Program-made: the position numbers and the translations under genes
In this document: positions 26,902 to 36,400 of the stretch, in pieces
Position numbering within the stretch: position 1 is the first letter of the stretch
Layout: each line of letters starts with the position of its first letter
Notes under the pieces: model-generated
The model's database searches: none
What the model saw: only the letters and a program-made list of their open reading frames with translations
Told to the model about the DNA's origin: nothing
Assembly: GCA_964396895.1 (NCBI GenBank)
Contig: CAYNGJ010000022.1
Location: forward strand, 7,291 to 71,290
Direction of reading: 5' to 3'
Source: UBA2334 sp964396895
Lineage (GTDB): Bacteria; Pseudomonadota; Gammaproteobacteria; Burkholderiales; Burkholderiaceae_C
DNA: 64,000 nucleotides

Positions 26902-26958
26902 AAGGCGACGGCACCAAGGGTGTCAAGCGAGAACGGGTGTGGGCATTCGGCAAAAACC

Positions 26959-29205
26959 TCAAGAAATCTTGAATCGGGCCACCGATTGCCGCAGTTCCTC
27001 GGCCATGCGGGACAGCTCCCTGACCTGCTGGGCGGTGGAGCGCGTACCCTCGCCGGTTTGCTCCGTCACCGCAAAAATGTGCTGGATGTTGTCGGCCACC
27101 TCGTTGGCTGATTCGGCTTCTCGGGAGGCGGAATCGGAAATCTGCTCAATGAGCAGCGCCAGTCGGCGTGACACGTTGTCGATTTCGGACAGGGCGGAGC
27201 CGGCGTTGTCCGACAGTTTGGCCCCTTCCACCACCCCCTGCGTGGAGCGCTCCATGGCCGCGACCGCGTCCTGGGTGTCGGTCTGAATGGCCTTCACCAG
27301 CGCCGCAATCTGCCGGGTGGCATCCGCCGAACGCTCCGCCAAGCGCTGCACTTCTTCAGCCACCACCGAGAAGCCTCGGCCCGCATCGCCCGCCGAGGCC
27401 GCTTGGATGGCCGCGTTCAGGGCCAGCACGTTGGTCTGTTCGGTGATGTCCGAAATCAGTTCGGTGATTTCACCAATTTCCTGCGACGACTCACCCAATC
27501 GCTTGATGCGTTTGGACGTTTCCTGAATTTGGTCCCGGATGGCATTCATGCCCCCGATGGCGTTTTGCACCGCGTCAAGTCCGGACTCCGCCGCTTGCAG
27601 CGATTGCCGCGCCACCAGGGCGGATTCCTGCGCCTGAGAAGACACCTGGTTGATGCGCTGCGCCATGTCCAGCACGGACTGGCCAGTTTCGCGAATCTCC
27701 CGCAACTGCTCGGCGGAGGTGGCCAACAGCTCGGTCGAGGTGTTTTCCACCTGGGTGGTCGTTTGCGCCACCCGAGCCGCCGTGTTTTGCACGTTGCCCA
27801 CCAATGAACGAAGCTCTTCCACGGTGTAGTTCACCGAGTCGGCGATGGCACCGGTGATGTCCTCGGTCACGGTGGCCTCCTGCGTCAGGTCACCTTCGGC
27901 CACGTTCTGGAGTTCGTTCATGAGTCGCAAAATGGCGGCTTGGTTGGCGTCATTCACCCGCTTGGCTTCCTGCTCCAGGTCCACGGCCTGCAGGCGCTGC
28001 ATTTCAGCGGCGCGCTGACGCTGGCGACTTTCTTGCAGTTGCACAAAGGCCAAACCACCCGCGCACAACAGCGCAAACAGCGCCGAGCCCAGCAGCATGA
28101 TGAACTGCACGCCACCCAGGCCTGACTGATCAGACAAGCTCGATTGCAGCTTTTCCAAACCCACACGCAACGGTTCGCTGTCGCCCACGATGACCGCCTG
28201 AGCTTCACGGGCCGCCACCAGTCCTTGCAGGTTGCCCAGAATGGCACTCGCTTCGGTGCGGGTGTTTTCGTACAAGGCCAACAAGGCCTGCAAACGTTCG
28301 CGCACCTGCGGGTCACCGGCGGCGCTCAGGCGCAGCTCGCTGCTGCCTTTGAGCAATCCGTTGGCGATTTCCTTAAAAGAATTCAAGTCTTTGCCCAGCA
28401 AAAACACAGCCTCGGGGCTCACCCCTTCCATGGTCAGGAATTCGTTGGCCGATTTACCGATGCGCTGGGTCAACATCACCAGCTGTCCGGATGCAGAAAT
28501 TTCTGCCGCCGCCGCGTTCTGCTGCAGCTTGAGGGAGGAAACCGTTTCGGCAATCTCCAGCAAGTCGGACGACTGGCGGTTGATGGTGCGCAAGGCATCG
28601 CCCACTTGCAACAACACTTTTTGCTGTCCCAGCACCACCGCAGCGTTCTTCTCGGCACGCTCCACCAGGGGGGTCAGCGCATCCAAATCGGCCGAAAAGC
28701 TTGCGGCCAGAGGCTGCAAGGCCATGCCTGCGTCCCCGTCCCGCAAACCTTTGAGGGTTTTGCCCAACACATTGCTGCTGTCTTTGACCTCGTCAAACGA
28801 ACTGGCGCTGCCCACCAGGGCCTGCGACACACTCTTCGCCAAGCGCTGAGACTGCATCAACGCCTGCCCATTGGCCGCCACCTGAAGGCCCACCTTGTCG
28901 GCCTGTCCCAGGGTGATCACGGTCACGCCACCCAGCACCACCAAGCCCACCGCCAGCAAGACGGCCAGCGTGCGCTGGTGTTGTGCGGCACTGCGCTGCC
29001 CCAGCAAGGGCAAAGGCACCAAGCCCTGCTCCCCCAAGTCCAACCCCAGGCGGGTCTCACCCTCACCCACTGGGTGAGGCCTGCGACCGTCAGCCAGCAC
29101 AGGCACACCGTCAACACCCACGTCGGTGGACGCCACCGAGTCATCGGGCGAATGCAGTTCGCCCCTCTTTCGAAACAGGTTCTGAAACTGGTCAAGCAGG
29201 GACAT
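26959..29205 (-). CDS. pilJ: PilJ: methyl-accepting chemoreceptor of the Pil-Chp system
   Basis: 748 residues from the ATG at 29205. Two membrane segments (VLLAVGLVVLGGVTVITLG, and FIMLLGSALFALLCAGG) enclose a large helical periplasmic region with two PilJ-type repeats (LVMLTQRIGKSANEF is one). After a HAMP-like linker comes the cytoplasmic hairpin with tip GRGFSVVAEEVQRLAERS. It senses pilus-related or surface signals. The operon order is pilG-H-I-J-chpA. No pilK methyltransferase gene is present between pilJ and chpA; only 57 bases separate them. Confidence 0.94.
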   Translation of the reverse strand: MSLLDQFQNLFRKRGELHSPDDSVASTDVGVDGVPVLADGRRPHPVGEGETRLGLDLGEQGLVPLPLLGQRSAAQHQRTLAVLLAVGLVVLGGVTVITLGQADKVGLQVAANGQALMQSQRLAKSVSQALVGSASSFDEVKDSSNVLGKTLKGLRDGDAGMALQPLAASFSADLDALTPLVERAEKNAAVVLGQQKVLLQVGDALRTINRQSSDLLEIAETVSSLKLQQNAAAAEISASGQLVMLTQRIGKSANEFLTMEGVSPEAVFLLGKDLNSFKEIANGLLKGSSELRLSAAGDPQVRERLQALLALYENTRTEASAILGNLQGLVAAREAQAVIVGDSEPLRVGLEKLQSSLSDQSGLGGVQFIMLLGSALFALLCAGGLAFVQLQESRQRQRAAEMQRLQAVDLEQEAKRVNDANQAAILRLMNELQNVAEGDLTQEATVTEDITGAIADSVNYTVEELRSLVGNVQNTAARVAQTTTQVENTSTELLATSAEQLREIRETGQSVLDMAQRINQVSSQAQESALVARQSLQAAESGLDAVQNAIGGMNAIRDQIQETSKRIKRLGESSQEIGEITELISDITEQTNVLALNAAIQAASAGDAGRGFSVVAEEVQRLAERSADATRQIAALVKAIQTDTQDAVAAMERSTQGVVEGAKLSDNAGSALSEIDNVSRRLALLIEQISDSASREAESANEVADNIQHIFAVTEQTGEGTRSTAQQVRELSRMAEELRQSVARFKIS

Positions 29206-29238
29206 GTCGCACCTCAAAGAGCGTTGGCGCCATGGCCT

Positions 29239-29775
29239 TCAGGCCATCACGCTTAAAAATTCAGGCCATTCCACCAATACCTGGAGGTTCAACTCCTGCC
29301 ATTGCTGTCCATGGACATCGGTCAACCGTTGGGCAAACACCGGAGGACTGTCGTCGGGCCGGGGGTTGGCACCTGCAAACATGCTGGGACCACGCAAACC
29401 CACCAGCCTGTCCACCAGCAAGGCAGCGTTGACGCCCAGCGCCGCATTGAGAGCCACCACTTTGGCATCGACACCCGGGGCAGAACGGTCGTCCGCACCC
29501 AAGCCCAACAGCCTGGCCAGGTCCACCACACCCATCAGACCACCGCGCAAGGCCGACACCCCCAGAAACCACGGGGCGGTGTAGGGCACGGACTGGATGA
29601 CGGGCAGAGGAAAAATCTCGCCCGCGTGAACCAATGGCAACAGCACACCCTGGCCGCGCAGCTCCACGGCCAACCAAGAGGCTTCCACCCCCGACCGCTT
29701 GGCTTGTGCGAGGCGCGACGCCAGTCGTTCCTGCAGGTTTTTGAGGGATTCACGCTGGGAAGTGGCCATGGGCAT
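29239..29775 (-). CDS. pilI: PilI: CheW-like coupling protein
   Basis: 178 residues forming a single CheW domain (SWLAVELRGQGVLLPL ... VPYTAPWFLGVSALRGGLMGVVDL), which links PilJ to ChpA. The start could be the ATG at 29775 or the one two codons later. It sits between pilH and pilJ with short gaps. Confidence 0.9.
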   Translation of the reverse strand: MPMATSQRESLKNLQERLASRLAQAKRSGVEASWLAVELRGQGVLLPLVHAGEIFPLPVIQSVPYTAPWFLGVSALRGGLMGVVDLARLLGLGADDRSAPGVDAKVVALNAALGVNAALLVDRLVGLRGPSMFAGANPRPDDSPPVFAQRLTDVHGQQWQELNLQVLVEWPEFLSVMA

Positions 29776-29787
29776 GCACCGGCTTGG

Positions 29788-30153
29788 TCAGCCCAAAGCC
29801 TCGATTTTGGACAGCAGTTCTTTGCCGTCCACTGGCTTGGTCACGTAATCCCGTGCCCCCTGGCGCAAGCCCCAGACACGGTCGGTTTCTTGCACCTTGC
29901 TGGTGCACATGATGATGGGGATGCCGGCGTATTGCGGGTCTTTGGTGATGGTGCGCGTCAGCTGGAAACCGTTTTGACCGGGCATGACCACGTCCATCAG
30001 GATGAGGTCTGGTTTGGCCTCTGCCAGGCATTTGAAAGCCTCGGCGGCGCTGTCGGCGGTGCGCACGTGGTAGCCATGGCGCATCAGCAGATCGGACAAC
30101 ACCATGAGTTCGGTCTTTGAATCGTCCACCACCAGAACGTGTTGAATGGGCAT
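29788..30153 (-). CDS. pilH: PilH: CheY-like response regulator
   Basis: 121 residues, one receiver domain: HVLVVDDSKTE, phospho-acceptor Asp in LILMDVVMPGQNG, IIMCTSK and the Lys in VTKPVDG. In Pseudomonas PilH favours pilus retraction or acts as a phosphate sink. The ATG overlaps the pilG stop (ATGA). A longer open frame upstream is only a shadow of pilG. Confidence 0.93.
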   Translation of the reverse strand: MPIQHVLVVDDSKTELMVLSDLLMRHGYHVRTADSAAEAFKCLAEAKPDLILMDVVMPGQNGFQLTRTITKDPQYAGIPIIMCTSKVQETDRVWGLRQGARDYVTKPVDGKELLSKIEALG

Positions 30154-30545
30154 CAGTTGGCTCCGTGTGTGGGCTGACCGTGCTGCATGACGGCCTGCAA
30201 CAGTTGGTCTTTGGTGAAAGGTTTGGTCAGGTAATCCTGCGACCCGACCATGCGTCCGCGCGCCTTGTCGAATACCCCATCCTTGGACGACAGCATCACC
30301 ACCGGCGTGTTGGCAAAGCGGGCGTTGCGTTTGATGATGGCGCAGGTCTGGTACCCGTCCAGCCTGGGCATCAGGATGTCGCAAAAAACCAAGTCTGGCT
30401 GGTAATCGCTGATTTTGGCCAGCGCGTCAAATCCGTCATCGGCCAGCAGCACTTCGTAGCCGCCCTGCTTGAGGAAGATTTCTGCGCTGCGCCGGATGGT
30501 GTTGCTGTCGTCCACCACCAAAATTTTGAGCGTCGTCTCATTCAC
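30153..30545 (-). CDS. pilG: PilG: CheY-like response regulator
   Basis: 130 residues, one receiver domain: KILVVDDSNTIRRSAE, phospho-acceptor Asp in LVFCDILMPRLDG, VMLSSKDG and TKPFTKDQLL. PilG promotes pilus extension in the Pil-Chp pathway. It is the first pil gene of the operon, 109 bases downstream of the rubredoxin gene on the same strand. Confidence 0.93.
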   Translation of the reverse strand: MNETTLKILVVDDSNTIRRSAEIFLKQGGYEVLLADDGFDALAKISDYQPDLVFCDILMPRLDGYQTCAIIKRNARFANTPVVMLSSKDGVFDKARGRMVGSQDYLTKPFTKDQLLQAVMQHGQPTHGAN

Positions 30546-30654
30546 GGCCTGTGTCCTTGGGCAAAACGGGGTTGGGGCTGCTCAATGGGCACAGGGCCCG
30601 CATGGTGGCCACCACGCCTGACGATGGCCACACCAGCGCTGGGTGTTCCTCGCG

Positions 30655-30828
30655 TCAGATCTGGACCATTTCAAAGTCTTCTTTTCGTGCACCGCATTCG
30701 GGGCAAACCCAGTTCATGGGCACACTGGCCCATGCGGTGCCGGGCGCCAGGCCGTCGTCGGGGGCACCCGCTGCTTCGTCGTAAATCCACCCGCAAATGA
30801 GGCACATCCAAGTCTTGGGGTCAGTCAT
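30655..30828 (-). CDS. rubA: Rubredoxin
   Basis: 57 residues from the ATG at 30828. The two Fe-binding pairs are clear: MCLICGWIYDEAAG and WVCPECGARKEDF. It is a small one-iron electron carrier. A much longer open frame in this phase (to 31893) is antisense to the ThiD-like gene and is not real. A rubredoxin upstream of pilG is a common arrangement in betaproteobacteria. Confidence 0.93.
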   Translation of the reverse strand: MTDPKTWMCLICGWIYDEAAGAPDDGLAPGTAWASVPMNWVCPECGARKEDFEMVQI

Positions 30829-30963
30829 GTCCAGCGATTGATTGGTCTTAGAATGAGGTTCATTGTAGCCACAGCTCTTTGGTGAAACCCGCGCCTTCCG
30901 GCCTGCTGGGGTGGCTGCTCCACAACTGGGCCAGAAGCCTCCCGCACTCACCCGGTTCGACGC

Positions 30964-31896
30964 ATGACTCAGACTCCCCCCTCCCCCGACAACACCCCTG
31001 AAGACAGCACCAGCCTGCCCTGCATCATGGTGTTCAACGCCAACGATCCCAGTGGGGTGGGCGGCCTGTCGGCCGACTTGACCACCATTGCATCGGCCTC
31101 GGGCTATGCGCTGCCCGTGGTCACGGGCACCTACATCCGAGACACCTCCGAAATCCGCAACCACGTGGCGTTTGACGAAGACGCGGTGGACGACCAGGCC
31201 CGTTGTGCGCTGGAAGACATCACGGTGTCGGCCTTCAAGGCGGGTTTTCTGGGCAGTCCCGACAACGTGAGCACGGTGGCCGAAATCGTCAGCGACTACC
31301 CCGAGGTGCCCTTGATCACCTACATGGGCGACCTGTCCTGGTGGGACGAGTTGTCCATTGACACCTACCTGGACGCCCTGAGCGAACTGCTGCTGCCCCA
31401 GACCACCGTGCTGGTGGGCAACCACAGCAGCCTGTGCCGCTGGCTGCTGCCCGACTGGGAGTCTGACCGGCCACCTGGCCCGCGCGACGTGGCCCGCGCC
31501 GCCGCCGAACACGGGGTGTCCTACACCCTGGTCACGGGCTTCAACGCACCCGACCAACACCTGGAAAGCCACCTCGCCACGCCCGAAAGTGTGCTGGCCA
31601 CGGCCCGCTATGAGCGTTTCGAGGCCACCTTCGCGGGGGCGGGCGAGACCCTGGCCGCCGCACTGACCGCCCTGCTGGCGGCAGGCGCCGACCTGCAAAC
31701 CGCCGTGGCCGAAAGCCTGACCTACCTGGACCAGTGCCTGGACGCGGGTTTCCAACCCGGCATGGGCCATGCCGTGCCTGACCGCATGTTCTGGGCCCAC
31801 GATGAAGACGAGGACGAAGACGACACCAACAGCCAGGCCGATGGGGAAGATCCCCCCCCTGCCATGGACTTCCCGCTGGACAACACCCGCCACTGA
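30964..31896 (+). CDS. ThiD-like (hydroxymethylpyrimidine kinase family) protein with altered active site
   Basis: 310 residues with the ribokinase-like ThiD fold: NDPSGVGGLSADLTTIAS near the start corresponds to ThiD 'SGGAGIQADLKT'. Key catalytic motifs deviate. The expected HGTGCTLS with its catalytic Cys reads AGAGETLA (Glu228 in place of Cys). The positions of 'DPVM', 'TPN' and 'KGGH' read TYMG, VGN and TGFN. The C-terminus adds an acidic tail (DEDEDEDD). It may have lost or changed its kinase activity, so a thiamine role is uncertain. It lies 92 bases upstream of hemL and is divergent from rubredoxin. Confidence 0.82.
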   Translation: MTQTPPSPDNTPEDSTSLPCIMVFNANDPSGVGGLSADLTTIASASGYALPVVTGTYIRDTSEIRNHVAFDEDAVDDQARCALEDITVSAFKAGFLGSPDNVSTVAEIVSDYPEVPLITYMGDLSWWDELSIDTYLDALSELLLPQTTVLVGNHSSLCRWLLPDWESDRPPGPRDVARAAAEHGVSYTLVTGFNAPDQHLESHLATPESVLATARYERFEATFAGAGETLAAALTALLAAGADLQTAVAESLTYLDQCLDAGFQPGMGHAVPDRMFWAHDEDEDEDDTNSQADGEDPPPAMDFPLDNTRH

Positions 31897-31924
31897 GCCG
31901 CGCCGCCTGGATCGGTCCAGGGTA

Positions 31925-31984
31925 AATTTTTTAAGCTTTTTTGCCTTCCATCGCTTTATTTCATTGATGTTGTAGCTATATTTT
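31925..31984. repeat. Dispersed AT-rich intergenic repeat, copy C
   Basis: Begins with the ATTTTTTAAGCTTTTTTGC string that it shares exactly with copy B, followed by CATCGCTTTATTTCA and TGTAGCTAT. It spans the ThiD-like/hemL gap and its right end supplies the -10-like box of hemL. Confidence 0.65.
31977..31982 (+). promoter_or_regulatory. Candidate -10 box (TATATT) of hemL
   Basis: TATATT ends six bases before the hemL ATG, with no Shine-Dalgarno sequence between. This points to a short or absent 5' leader. The box lies inside the AT-rich repeat. Confidence 0.3.
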
Positions 31985-31988
31985 AAGA

Positions 31989-33290
31989 ATGACCAACACC
32001 GACCGCAACCAACAACTGTTTGACCGCGCCAAAGCCCTGATTCCCGGCGGCGTGAACTCGCCCGTGCGGGCCTTCAAAGCAGTGGGCGGCACGCCACGCT
32101 TTGTGCAGCGCGCGCAAGGCGCCTACTTTTGGGACGCCAACGACCAGCGCTACATCGACTACATCGGCTCCTGGGGGCCCATGATCCTGGGCCACGGCCA
32201 CCCGGCCGTGCTGCAAGCCGTGCAAAACGCCTTGCTGCAAGGCTTCAGCTTTGGCGCACCCACCGAGCGCGAAGTGGAGCTGGCCGAAGAAATCATCAAA
32301 CTGGTGCCCAGCCTGGACATGGTGCGCCTGGTCAGCTCGGGCACCGAGGCGGGCATGAGCGCCATCCGCCTGGCGCGGGGGGCCACGGGCCGCAAAAAAA
32401 TCATCAAATTCGAGGGCTGCTACCACGGCCATGCCGATGCCCTGCTCGTCAAGGCAGGCTCAGGCTTGGCCACATTTGGCAATCCCACCAGCGCCGGTGT
32501 TCCGCCTGAGGTGGTTCAGCACACCCTGGTGCTGGAGTACAACAACATCGAACAGCTGGAGGCCTGCTTTGCCCAGCATGGCCCCGACGTGGCCACCCTG
32601 ATGATCGAGCCCATTGCGGGCAACATGAACTTTGTGCGCGCCTCCGTGCCCTTCATGACGCGCTGCCGCGAGTTGTGTACGCAACACGGCGCGTTGCTGG
32701 CCTTTGACGAGGTGATGACGGGCTTTCGCGTGGGCCCAGGTAGCGCCCAGGGCGTGTACGCGAACCTGATTCCGGGTTTTGAGCCCGACATGACGGTCAT
32801 GGGCAAGGTCATTGGCGGCGGCATGCCACTGGCGGCCTTCGGAGCCAAGCGCACCGTGATGGAACAACTCGCCCCGCTGGGCGCGGTGTACCAGGCAGGC
32901 ACCCTCAGCGGCAACCCCGTGGCCACGGCCTGCGGTTTGGCCACGCTGAAAGAAATCCAAAAACCCGGCTTTTATGAAGCCCTGAGCGCTCGCACCCAAC
33001 AGCTGACCAGCGGCCTACAAGCCGCAGCCGATGCCGCAGGCGTGCCCTTTGCCACCGACAGCCAGGGCGGCATGTTCGGCTTCTTTCTGATGGACAGCCT
33101 GCCGCAGAACTACGCCACGGTTATGAAGACGGACAACGCCCGCTTCAACACCTTCTTCCACGGCATGCTGGATAGGGGCGTTTACTTCGCCCCGGCGCTG
33201 TACGAGGCCAGCTTCATGAGCGCGGCGCACACCGAGGCCGACGTGCAAGCCACCGTGGCCGCCGCTGCCGAGGTGTTCCGGCAACTGTGA
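31989..33290 (+). CDS. hemL: Glutamate-1-semialdehyde 2,1-aminomutase
   Basis: 433 residues, the standard length. PLP-enzyme motifs: NSPVRAFKAVGG, SSGTEAGMSAIRLARG, KFEGCYHGHAD, the cofactor aspartate in AFDEVMTGFR and the PLP lysine in MGKVIGGGMP. It makes 5-aminolevulinate for haem and corrin synthesis by the C5 pathway, which would supply the many cytochromes encoded nearby. Confidence 0.96.
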   Translation: MTNTDRNQQLFDRAKALIPGGVNSPVRAFKAVGGTPRFVQRAQGAYFWDANDQRYIDYIGSWGPMILGHGHPAVLQAVQNALLQGFSFGAPTEREVELAEEIIKLVPSLDMVRLVSSGTEAGMSAIRLARGATGRKKIIKFEGCYHGHADALLVKAGSGLATFGNPTSAGVPPEVVQHTLVLEYNNIEQLEACFAQHGPDVATLMIEPIAGNMNFVRASVPFMTRCRELCTQHGALLAFDEVMTGFRVGPGSAQGVYANLIPGFEPDMTVMGKVIGGGMPLAAFGAKRTVMEQLAPLGAVYQAGTLSGNPVATACGLATLKEIQKPGFYEALSARTQQLTSGLQAAADAAGVPFATDSQGGMFGFFLMDSLPQNYATVMKTDNARFNTFFHGMLDRGVYFAPALYEASFMSAAHTEADVQATVAAAAEVFRQL

Positions 33291-33422
33291 CCCTGTGTGC
33301 CCGCCCTGCGGGTGCATGGTCAGTGCCTTGAGATCCTGCCACGGGCACGATGGGTCTACACTGTGTCCGCATGGGCGCACGCACTTCCGCCAGGTGCGCC
33401 GACCACCGCAGGAGTGACGGCC

Positions 33423-36400
33423 ATGCTGCATTCATTCACCCGCTGCACAGCGGCCCTGGCCTGGGCCGCCTTGCTCTGCGCCAGCGCTCATGCGGCCCCT
33501 GCCCCTTTGGGCAGCGCCAGGGTGGTCCATGTCCAAGGGCAGGCGGAGCAGCAGGACATGACCGCACCCCCTTGGCAGAAGCTGCGGGTAGAAGACACCC
33601 TGCCACCCAACACCCGGGTGCGCACCGGCCACCGCTCCCAACTGGGGCTGCTGCTGGACGATGAAACCCAGATCCGACTGAGCCAGAACACCCAAATGGA
33701 AATCAGGGCCGTGTCCAACCAGCGGTCGGCCCTCACCGACCTGCTCATCAGCGTGGGCCGGGCCTGGACCCAAACCCTGAGACCCGCCCACAGCCGGCTG
33801 CAACTGAACACACCCACCGCGACCATCGGCATCCGCGGCACCGACTGGGATGTGGAGGTGGCCCCCAACGGCAACACCTTGCTCACGGTGTTTTCGGGCA
33901 CGGTGGCGTTCGGCAATGCGTTCGGACAGATCACAGTCACCAACAACGAAGCGGCGGTGGCCGAGGTGGGCCGTGCCCCCGTGAAGCTGCAGCTGAGTCA
34001 ACCGCGTGACCGCATCCAATGGGTCAATGCGCTGGTGGTCGATCCCCGACGCCACCTGGGCCCCGATGGGCAGCCCACCGCTGCCACGCCCTGGCTGCAG
34101 GCATCGGATCAATGGCTGGTGGACGGCGATTTCGAGCAGGCCACCGCCACCCTGATCCAGGGGCTGAAGTCCTTGCCCCGCCACCCAGACCTCGTGGCGC
34201 AGCTGGCTCGGGCACACATCCTGGCCGACCGGGTGGACCAGGGAGCGAACGCCCTGGCCGACACCCAAAACCAGCGCGACCACCTGTCTCTTTGGCTGGT
34301 GCGGGGCCTGCTGGCCCGCCGCCAGGGCCAGAACGATGCCACCTTGCAGGCCTTCGCCAGGGCCACTGCCCTGGCCCCTGGCGATGACCGTGGCTGGTTT
34401 GGCTTGGGCAGCGCACACACAGAGCGCGAAGACACCTCTCCTGCACGCGCGGCGCTCGCAGAGGCGCTTCGCCTGGCCCCCACCGGCCCGGGCTACCTGG
34501 GGGAGCTGGGCACATTGGAGACCTTCAGCAACCAGTTCGCCCAGGCGGACACCGCTTTTGCCCAGGCACTGGCCGTCAACCCATCGGACTACGTGGCACT
34601 CACCGGGCTGGGTCTGCTCAGGCTGAAGCAGGGCCAGCCCCAGGTGGCGCTGGATCACCTGCTGCGCGCCGGGCTGATGGAACCCGGCTACGCCCGCGCC
34701 AAAACCTACACCGCTGTGGCCTACTGGCAGCTGGGTCGCCACCAGGACGCGCTGGCCACCCTGACTGCGGCCAGCGCTCTGGACGACAAAGACCCGGTGC
34801 CCTACCTGCTGCTGGCGCAGATGCACACCGACCTGTACCGCCCTGGCGACGCCGTTCAGGCCTCGCGCCATGCCATGGCCCGCATGCCCTACCTCAAGTC
34901 ACTGAACCAGCTCGCCAACGACCAGCAGGGGCGCGCCAATCTGGGCGCTGCGCTGGCATTTTTCGGCATGGAAGATTGGGCGCTGGAACTGGCTCAGCAA
35001 GGCAAACTGCCCTACTGGGGCGCCAGTCACCTGTTTCTGGCGGACCGGTACACGGGCGATTTCAACAAAAACTCACAGCTGTTCAAGGGATTCCTGAGTG
35101 ACCCCCTGGCGTTTGGTGCCAGCAACCGCTTCACGTCACTGGTGCAGCGCCCGGGCGACCACGCCAGCGTGGACATGCAACTCGAAAAAAACCGCTACGA
35201 GCTGGCCGCACCGGCGGTCACGCTCAACGGTCTGCACCACGCGCCCTTCCCCATCACGTATTTCGTCAAGACACAACGTGCGCTGGCTTGGAACCAGCCC
35301 ATCGTTGCGCCCGCCTTTTTATCGGACGGCGTGCCACGCAGGCGGGAGCAAGGCATTCGAGACTTTTACCAGGCCGATGGCCAGGGGGACATCCGCGCCA
35401 ACCTCAGCACCCTGGCCTTGGGCGCTCGGCCCACCGAAAAGCTGGGCATTTTCGGCTACTGGCACGCAGACAGCATCGGCATGGTGGGCCGCAACGCCAT
35501 CAACCCTTACAGCCTCTACACCGACACCTTTGCCACCCGAACCCTGCTGGACTTCCGCAATGCCCAAACCCTGCTCGGCCTGTCCTACCGCTGGGCACCT
35601 CAGTCACAAACCTGGTTGCTGGTGGGCCAGCGCAGCCTGCGCCAGCGCTACAGCGATGCCCCCGCCCTGTGGTTGAGGGAAAACGCTTTTGCCACCCTCA
35701 TCAGCGACCAGCGGGTGGTGCAGCGCATTGACGAGTTGCAACTGCAACACACCAGCGACCTGAGCCGCCAGACCCAGTTGTCGCTGGGTCTGGATTTCGG
35801 GCGGGAACGCCAGCAAAGCAGCGCTTTGTCGGTGGGCCAGCACGTCGAACGCGACCCGGCCACCGATGAAATCCAGACCAACATCCTGGGCAGTCAATTG
35901 GTGAATGACTTCGAACGCCGCTTCCTGGCCCTGCGCCTGGGTGTGCGCCACCAGTGGACGCCGGCACTCAGCGTCGAAGGCAAACTGGTGGCCAACCACC
36001 TGCGCCTGAACGTCAGCGACGATTCCTATTTCGGTGAGTTGTTGACTGACGAAAACGGGGTGCAGGAAGACACCCCCGTGTCCTACCAAAACCTGGCCGG
36101 GGTGTATCGCCAACGCCCAGTCACCCCGCAATTGGGCCTGGTGTTCCAACCCAACGGGGAATGGACCGTGCGTGCCGCCTACCAGGACTGGCTGCGTCCG
36201 CTGGGTGTGGGCACACTGGACAGCGTGGAAACCGCCGGACTGCCCGCTGAGGACCACTTGGTCAAGGCCGGTGGGCGCTACCGGCGTGGTGCCGTGCAAG
36301 CGAGCACCGTGTGGAACGGGGACACCTTTGTGTCGGCGCGCTGGTCACACGCGCGGGTGCAGAACCCCGCCGTGCGCGGCATTGCGCTGCAAACACCGGC

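Noticed and set aside
30829..31893. N-terminal extension of the rubredoxin frame to 412 codons
   Set aside because: The extension is antisense to the ThiD-like gene. The 57-residue rubredoxin from the ATG at 30828 is complete by itself.
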